This document shows, piece after piece, positions 50,142 through 54,642 of a stretch of 54,642 bases of DNA; position 1 is the first letter of the stretch; the number at the start of each line of letters is the position of its first letter. The notes under the pieces are model-generated. The model saw nothing but the letters and a program-made list of their open reading frames with translations. It made no database searches and was not told where the DNA came from. This stretch comes from CAZNKU01 sp045545235. Its GTDB lineage: Bacteria; Bacillota; Clostridia; Monoglobales; Firm-18. The position numbers and the translations under genes are program-made. The stretch spans positions 1 to 54,642 of the forward strand of contig JAZQAN010000038.1 in the NCBI GenBank assembly GCA_045545235.1, in the 5' to 3' direction.

Positions 50142-50186
50142 TACTTTTGTAACAATTCATTGGAAATTCATACAATGTTAACAATT

Positions 50187-50567
50187 TCAAAATATGTTTT
50201 CAAGGCTGATTTTTTGTTGTTCTTTGAGGCTTTTTATAAGCAACACAAACTTGTTTTTTTCAAAACAAAATGCCGATTTTTCCCGTAAAATTACTGAATT
50301 ATACTGTCGTTCAACACTTGCATCAATCGAATCTATTACGGAATGATTAAGAAAAAAAGTTGCCACTTTTCTTCGGCTCCCCCATATCTTCTTTATATTT
50401 GTTACCGACCTTTCTGCATTGTGCCAATCCCCTTGTTCAACTGATTTTTCATTTTTCAAAACATGATACAATATTTCATCAGCCGTATTAAGTACATACT
50501 GCGAAGAAACAATAGACATAATAACAATTAATACAAAAATAATCACAGCACTTATGACTGATTTCAA
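50187..50567 (-). CDS. DUF4363 family protein
   Basis: A 126-residue protein with one N-terminal membrane segment (residues 4-22) and a helical remainder, matching DUF4363. Function unknown. The start is TTG 50567, with AAGGA upstream, overlapping the DUF421 stop by four bases. The DUF421-DUF4363 pair is conserved in Clostridia, so the two proteins probably act together at the membrane. Confidence 0.82.
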   Translation of the reverse strand: MKSVISAVIIFVLIVIMSIVSSQYVLNTADEILYHVLKNEKSVEQGDWHNAERSVTNIKKIWGSRRKVATFFLNHSVIDSIDASVERQYNSVILREKSAFCFEKNKFVLLIKSLKEQQKISLENIF

Positions 50568-51070
50568 TGCTCATCCTTCCTTTTCTTAAATTTTTTCTCA
50601 ATATCTTCAACAGTTGCCGCCTGTTTTTTAGGTTTTGGAATAATACTTAGCTGACCGTTTGTCTCAAGAATTGCAAAATTAATGTCCGAAATTTTGGTAT
50701 ATCCCTGAATACGCAATTGTTCATTAAGGTCATCCATATTAAATCGTATTTTCCTCATTTCTTCCTTTAATATATTACCGTTATGAATAATCACACTTGG
50801 TTTGCCGGTCATAAGCCGACGGAATTTTTTGCTTTTAAGTGAAAGCTGAGATAATAATATTTCCATAACTATAAGCGTAAACATAGGTATAATTCCCGAA
50901 AAAATTGAAATGCCGATATCCTGCATAGGAATAGCGGCAAGGTCTGAAATCATAATTGCCACAACAAGCTCTGACGGTTGCATTTCACCAATCTGCCTTT
51001 TCCCCATTATTCTTAAACCTGCAACTACAAGAAGATAAAGTATAGCAGTCCTTATAAATGACAATGCCAA
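50564..51070 (-). CDS. DUF421 membrane protein (YetF family)
   Basis: A 168-residue protein with about three N-terminal membrane segments (RTAILYLLVVAGLRIMGKRQIGEMQPSELVVAIMISDLAAIPM region, residues 6-50, and 58-75) and a cytosolic domain with the family end INFAILETNGQLSIIPK. YetF/YdfS relatives affect spore properties in B. subtilis; the molecular role is unknown. TTG start seven bases after GAGGTG. Confidence 0.85.
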   Translation of the reverse strand: MALSFIRTAILYLLVVAGLRIMGKRQIGEMQPSELVVAIMISDLAAIPMQDIGISIFSGIIPMFTLIVMEILLSQLSLKSKKFRRLMTGKPSVIIHNGNILKEEMRKIRFNMDDLNEQLRIQGYTKISDINFAILETNGQLSIIPKPKKQAATVEDIEKKFKKRKDEH

Positions 51071-51118
51071 AATAAATCACCTCTGTTTTATTTTGGTTTT
51101 TGCCGTCTAAAATATGTA

Positions 51119-51147
51119 TTGCTACTTTATATAAAATATGGTAAAAT
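51119..51147 (+). promoter_or_regulatory. promoter of ispD-ispF
   Basis: TTGCTA (51119-51124), 17-base spacer, TAAAAT (51142-51147). The predicted start point, near 51154, leaves only the GAGGTG ribosome site as leader. Confidence 0.6.
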
Positions 51148-51165
51148 TTTTATGAGGTGAAAAAA

Positions 51166-51870
51166 TTGCTAAATTTTTCTGAAAACAAACAAAGTGTTTC
51201 GGGTATTGTTGTTGCAGCAGGCAGCGGTACAAGAATGAAAATACCTACAAGAAAGCAGCTTGTGGAAATAAACAATGCCCCTGTTATTGCTCATACTCTT
51301 AAGGCTTTTGAAAAAACAGATATTATAGATGAAATTATTATCGTAACCAAAGAAGAAGATATACTTTTGATGTGGGATATTGTAAAGGAATTCAGTATAT
51401 CTAAAGTAACAGAAATTGTAAAGGGTGGCAAAACCCGTACAGATTCTGTTAAAAACGGACTTATTGCGTCAAAGGGGAATTATGTTGCTATACACGACGG
51501 AGTACGTCCCTGCATAAAACCCATTCATATAGAAAACACCGTAAAAAAAGCTATGGAAACCGGTGCCGCAGCACTTGGTTGCCCTGTAACAGATACACTA
51601 AAAAAGGTTGATGATAACGGTGTAATTACCGACACTGTGAGTCGCGAATACCTATGGGCTATACAAACCCCACAGGTATTCAAAAAAGACCTTCTGATTA
51701 AAGCATACGATGAAGGAATTACAAGCGGTGCCACTGATGACTGTATGCTTTTGGAAAGCATAGGTGTAAAGGTTTCTATGGTGGAAGGTGACCGAAGTAA
51801 CATTAAAGTTACCGTACAGGATGACATTGACCTTGTATCTTCAATACTTGCAAAGGAGAATGACTTATGA
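51166..51870 (+). CDS. ispD: 2-C-methyl-D-erythritol 4-phosphate cytidylyltransferase
   Basis: A 234-residue IspD, the third enzyme of the non-mevalonate isoprenoid pathway, coupling methylerythritol phosphate with CTP. The glycine-rich GIVVAAGSGTRMKIPTRKQ loop, GGKTRTDSVKNGL and HDGVRPC motifs are complete. TTG 51166 is six bases after GAGGTG; an in-frame GTG at 51157 is part of that ribosome site and so is unlikely. It overlaps ispF by four bases. Confidence 0.94.
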   Translation: MLNFSENKQSVSGIVVAAGSGTRMKIPTRKQLVEINNAPVIAHTLKAFEKTDIIDEIIIVTKEEDILLMWDIVKEFSISKVTEIVKGGKTRTDSVKNGLIASKGNYVAIHDGVRPCIKPIHIENTVKKAMETGAAALGCPVTDTLKKVDDNGVITDTVSREYLWAIQTPQVFKKDLLIKAYDEGITSGATDDCMLLESIGVKVSMVEGDRSNIKVTVQDDIDLVSSILAKENDL

Positions 51871-52343
51871 GAATAGGTAACGGCTATGACGTACACAAAC
51901 TTACAAATAACAGAAAACTTATACTTGGCGGTGTGGAAATACCCTACGAAAAGGGATTACTCGGACATTCCGACGCAGATGTACTTGTACACGCAATTAT
52001 GGATGCACTTTTAGGTGCACTCTCAAAAGGAGATATAGGAAAGCTTTTTCCGGACAGTTCTGCCGAATTCAAAGACATTTCAAGTATTCTGCTATTAAAA
52101 AAAGTAAATGAGGTATTAAAAAAGGAAAATTATGCTATAATTAATATAGACAGTATAGTGGTGGCACAGGCACCGAAGCTTGCTCCTTATATTGACACTA
52201 TGAGAAAAAACATTGCCGATGCTCTTGAAACAGACATGATAAATGTAAGCGTAAAAGCAACCACAACCGAAAAACTTGGCTTTGAGGGCAGAGGAGAAGG
52301 AATTTCATCATATGCAGTATGCCTTATTGAAAAAATTGGATAA
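51867..52343 (+). CDS. ispF: 2-C-methyl-D-erythritol 2,4-cyclodiphosphate synthase
   Basis: A 158-residue IspF forming the cyclic diphosphate intermediate. The zinc ligands are in MRIGNGYDVHKL, and GHSDADVLVHAIMDALLGA gives the third ligand histidine; TTTEKLGFEGRGEGI is the end signature. The ATG overlaps the ispD stop (ATGA). IspD and IspF act two steps apart in the pathway; IspE is not here. Confidence 0.95.
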   Translation: MRIGNGYDVHKLTNNRKLILGGVEIPYEKGLLGHSDADVLVHAIMDALLGALSKGDIGKLFPDSSAEFKDISSILLLKKVNEVLKKENYAIINIDSIVVAQAPKLAPYIDTMRKNIADALETDMINVSVKATTTEKLGFEGRGEGISSYAVCLIEKIG

Positions 52344-52369
52344 TTTACACATTGTTTACAAAATAGGTA

Positions 52370-52398
52370 TTGCATTTAAAATCCTAGTATGATATTAT
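52370..52398 (+). promoter_or_regulatory. promoter of groES-groEL
   Basis: TTGCAT (52370-52375), 17-base spacer, TATTAT (52393-52398). The start point, near 52405, lies six bases before the CIRCE element. Confidence 0.75.
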
Positions 52399-52410
52399 AT
52401 AACCATGTTT

Positions 52411-52437
52411 TTAGCACTCTCACCTTTAGAGTGCTAA
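52411..52437 (+). promoter_or_regulatory. CIRCE operator (HrcA site)
   Basis: Perfect inverted repeat TTAGCACTC-N9-GAGTGCTAA, identical to the CIRCE consensus, within the groES leader. It implies heat-shock control by HrcA, whose gene is not in this window. Confidence 0.97.
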
Positions 52438-52459
52438 CAATTGAAAGGAGAGACACACA

Positions 52460-52744
52460 ATGAACATTAAACCATTAGGTGACAGAGTAGTTATAAAAAT
52501 GCTCGAAAGCGAAGAAACAACAAAAGGTGGCATTATCCTTGCAGGTACTGCAAAAGAAAAACCACAGATGGCTGAAGTACTGGCAATTGGTCCCGGTGCA
52601 GTTGAAGACGGCAAAACTATCCCTATGGAAGTTAAAGTAGGAGATAAGGTGCTTATGAGTAAATATGCAGGCACAGAAGTTAAAATTGATGGTAACGAAT
52701 ACATTATTTTAAGTCAGAAAGATATTTTGGCAATAGTTGAATAA
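52460..52744 (+). CDS. groES: co-chaperonin GroES
   Basis: A 94-residue GroES (Hsp10) that caps GroEL. The start MNIKPLGDRVVIKML, the mobile loop ESEETTKGGIIL and the end EYIILSQKDILAIVE are typical. AAAGGAG precedes the ATG. It lies 23 bases past the CIRCE site and 16 bases before groEL. Confidence 0.97.
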   Translation: MNIKPLGDRVVIKMLESEETTKGGIILAGTAKEKPQMAEVLAIGPGAVEDGKTIPMEVKVGDKVLMSKYAGTEVKIDGNEYIILSQKDILAIVE

Positions 52745-52760
52745 TTGGAGGTAAGTTAAA

Positions 52761-54395
52761 ATGGCAAAGGAAATTTTATACGGAGAAGAAGCAAGAAAAG
52801 CTTTGGAACGCGGTGTTAATCAGCTTGCTGACACTGTTAAAATCACACTTGGCCCTAAAGGCAGAAACGTGGTTTTGGATAAAAAATTCGGTGCACCGCT
52901 TATTACAAACGACGGTGTTACAATAGCAAAGGAAATTGAACTTGAAGATCCATTTGAAAACATGGGTGCACAGCTTGTAAAAGAAGTTGCAACAAAAACA
53001 AACGATGTTGCAGGTGACGGTACAACAACAGCTACACTTTTGGCACAGGCTTTGGTAAGAGAAGGTCTTAAAAACGTAGCCGCAGGCGCTAACCCTATGG
53101 TAGTTAAAAAGGGTATTGCAAAGGCAGTTGAAGCTGCAGTTGAAGCTATTAAGGCTAACAGCAAGAAAGTTGACGGCAAGAAGGATATTGCACAGGTTGC
53201 ATCAGTTTCTGCTGCTGACGAATTTGTAGGTAACCTTATTGCAGATGCTATGGAAAAGGTTACAAGCGACGGCGTTATTACTCTTGAAGAAGGCAAAACT
53301 GCTGAAACATACAGCGAAGTTGTTGAAGGTATGCAGTTTGACAGAGGTTATATTTCACCTTATATGGCTACTGATACAGAAAAAATGGAAGCCGTACTTG
53401 ACGACCCATACATTTTGATTACAGATAAAAAAATCACAAATATTCAGGATATTCTTCCTATTCTTGAACAAATTGTTCAGCAGGGCAAGAAACTTCTTAT
53501 AATTTCTGAAGATATCGAAGGTGAAGCTTTGGCTACATTGGTTGTTAACAAGCTACGCGGTACATTTACTGCAGTTGCTGTTAAAGCTCCGGGCTTCGGC
53601 GACAGAAGAAAGGCTATGCTTCAGGATATTGCTATCCTTACAGGCGGTGAAGTTATTTCTGAAGAATTGGCTTTAGACCTTAAAGAAACACAGATTACTC
53701 AGCTTGGTCGTGCAAGACAGGTAGTTGTAGGCAAGGAAAACACTATAATTGTTGACGGTTCAGGTAACAAGGAAGAAATCAAAAACAGAGTTACACAGAT
53801 TAAAGCTGAATTTGAAGCAAGTACATCTGAATTTGACAGAGAAAAACTACAGGAAAGACTTGCTAAACTTTCAGGCGGTGTTGCAGTTATTAAAGTTGGT
53901 GCTGCAACAGAAACAGAAATGAAAGAAAAGAAGCTTCGTATTGAAGATGCTTTGGCTGCTACAAAGGCTGCAGTTGAAGAAGGTGTTGTTGCAGGTGGTG
54001 GTACAGCATTTGTAAATGCAATCCCTGCAGTTGATGCTATTATCGAAAAGGCATCAGGCGATGAAAAAACAGGTATGATGATTGTTCGTAAGGCTTTGGA
54101 AGAACCTGTTAAGCAGATTGCTGCAAACGCAGGTTTGGAAGGTTCTGTTATAATTGCTAAAATTAAAGAAAGCGAAGTTGGCACAGGCTTTAATGCATAT
54201 GAAGAAAAATATCAGAATATGATTGAAGCAGGTATTGTAGACCCAACAAAGGTTACAAGAAGTGCTCTTCAAAATGCTGCAAGCGTAGCATCAATGGTGC
54301 TTACAACAGAAAGTCTTGTTGCTGATAAGCCTGCTCCGGAAGGTGCTCCTGCTATGAACCCTGCTATGGGCGGCGGAATGGGCGGCATGTACTAA
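52761..54395 (+). CDS. groEL: chaperonin GroEL
   Basis: A 544-residue GroEL (Hsp60), the tetradecameric folding chamber. ATP-binding TLGPKGRNVVLDK and DGTTTATLLAQAL, hinge and apical segments, and the Gly-Gly-Met tail (GGGMGGMY) are intact. GGAGG precedes the ATG. A UUCG-type terminator follows. Codon use is that of a strongly expressed gene like those of rpsB and tsf. Confidence 0.98.
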   Translation: MAKEILYGEEARKALERGVNQLADTVKITLGPKGRNVVLDKKFGAPLITNDGVTIAKEIELEDPFENMGAQLVKEVATKTNDVAGDGTTTATLLAQALVREGLKNVAAGANPMVVKKGIAKAVEAAVEAIKANSKKVDGKKDIAQVASVSAADEFVGNLIADAMEKVTSDGVITLEEGKTAETYSEVVEGMQFDRGYISPYMATDTEKMEAVLDDPYILITDKKITNIQDILPILEQIVQQGKKLLIISEDIEGEALATLVVNKLRGTFTAVAVKAPGFGDRRKAMLQDIAILTGGEVISEELALDLKETQITQLGRARQVVVGKENTIIVDGSGNKEEIKNRVTQIKAEFEASTSEFDREKLQERLAKLSGGVAVIKVGAATETEMKEKKLRIEDALAATKAAVEEGVVAGGGTAFVNAIPAVDAIIEKASGDEKTGMMIVRKALEEPVKQIAANAGLEGSVIIAKIKESEVGTGFNAYEEKYQNMIEAGIVDPTKVTRSALQNAASVASMVLTTESLVADKPAPEGAPAMNPAMGGGMGGMY

Positions 54396-54427
54396 TAGTT
54401 AATAAGTAATAGTGAATAGTTATTCTG

Positions 54428-54456
54428 GAAATCCGCTTCGGCGGATTTCTTTTTTT
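54428..54456 (+). terminator. terminator after groEL
   Basis: Perfect 9-bp stem GAAATCCGC/GCGGATTTC with a TTCG loop, followed by seven T. Confidence 0.93.
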
Positions 54457-54464
54457 GACAACAT

Positions 54465-54491
54465 AAAAAGAGCTTCGAAAATCGAAGCTCT
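54465..54491 (-). terminator. terminator-like hairpin beside repeat copy 2
   Basis: Stem AGAGCTTCGA/TCGAAGCTCT (10 bp) with loop AAA; minus-strand transcripts then meet TTTTT. It lies at the same position relative to the repeat as the hairpin beside copy 1. Confidence 0.65.
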
Positions 54492-54642
54492 CAGACCGTC
54501 GAAAAAGTTGTTCTATCGCAAATGACTTAATAATTATGTTTGAATGTAGGGCAAAGGTTTACTCTTGCCGAAAAATAAAAACAACTATAAAACCGCAAGG
54601 AAAACATCGAATTTTCCTTGCGGTTATTTGCTTTTTGCCAAT
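54491..54642 (-). repeat. repeat element, copy 2 (inverted, cut by window end)
   Basis: Reverse complement of 42319-42470 over all 152 bases with two differences: one in the loop of stem B (TTTGATG versus TTCGATG) and one that turns the G-C closing pair of stem C into G-U. The window ends before the left part of the element, so its full extent is unknown. Confidence 0.9.

Noticed and set aside
1..54642. CRISPR array or cas genes
   Set aside because: No regularly spaced direct repeats and no Cas-like protein were seen anywhere in the window.

Overview
The window looks like a chromosomal segment of a low-GC Bacillota genome, most likely class Clostridia. The grounds are AT-rich intergenic DNA, very regular TTGACA-N17-TATAAT promoters, strong GGAGG-type ribosome binding sites, frequent TTG starts, a perfect CIRCE site ahead of groES-groEL, folate-dependent TrmFO, RNase J, RemA, RlmH, Jag and YqhQ (DUF1385). 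Species cannot be fixed from the sequence. Nearly everything is housekeeping. I see no transposase, phage gene, CRISPR array or plasmid function.

Layout. 1-482: five minus-strand tRNAs (transcribed Asp, Val, Phe, Gly, Cys). 600-3900: hslO, an ABC exporter and rlmH on the minus strand. 3980-5332: infC-rpmI-rplT with an attenuated leader and an apparent ATC start for IF3. 5360-10680: rRNA/tRNA methyltransferase, dprA, topA, trmFO. 10650-12520: rpsB-tsf. 12523-14916: a lone tandem-TIR/Sel1/TPR protein gene beside tRNA-Gln(CTG). 15020-18490: radC, yqhQ, prmC, EamA exporter. 18530-24424: cold-shock gene, then nifS-iscU-mnmA-pcrA-methyltransferase (minus). 24469-30463: rpmH-rnpA-yidD-yidC-jag-mnmE-mnmG (minus), the cluster usually found beside dnaA/oriC but here not next to dnaA. 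30546-32464: yicC-remA-gmk-rpoZ (minus). 32558-42154: comM-trmL-degV-(glycosyltransferase/CsaB fusion)-mreB-rnjA-BI-1-degV. 42185-42494: a repeat-rich, hairpin-rich intergenic element. 42505-44164: an AGCS amino-acid symporter behind a single-aptamer glycine riboswitch. 44171-47453: galE, a DUF5662 gene and a ComB/YdcF fusion. 47466-51070: small membrane protein, WalR-like regulator, LysM/G5/M23 peptidase, DUF4363, DUF421 (minus). 51119-54456: ispD-ispF, then groES-groEL.

How genes work together. MnmE, MnmG, MnmA and TrmL, all in this window, act on the wobble position of overlapping sets of tRNAs. MnmA takes sulfur from a cysteine desulfurase, and here sits directly behind nifS-iscU. Several envelope functions are present: YidC/YidD/Jag, MreB, a CsaB-like pyruvyl transferase, an M23 peptidase and a WalR-like regulator.

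The least explained parts are: (1) a 152-bp sequence present twice in inverted orientation (42319-42470 and 54491-54642) with only two differences, built of stem-loops and followed in both copies by a terminator-like hairpin of unrelated sequence; (2) the tandem-TIR protein with an inverted repeat across its promoter; (3) two multidomain fusions, GT4-CsaB and ComB-YdcF; (4) the structured leader between jag and mnmE.
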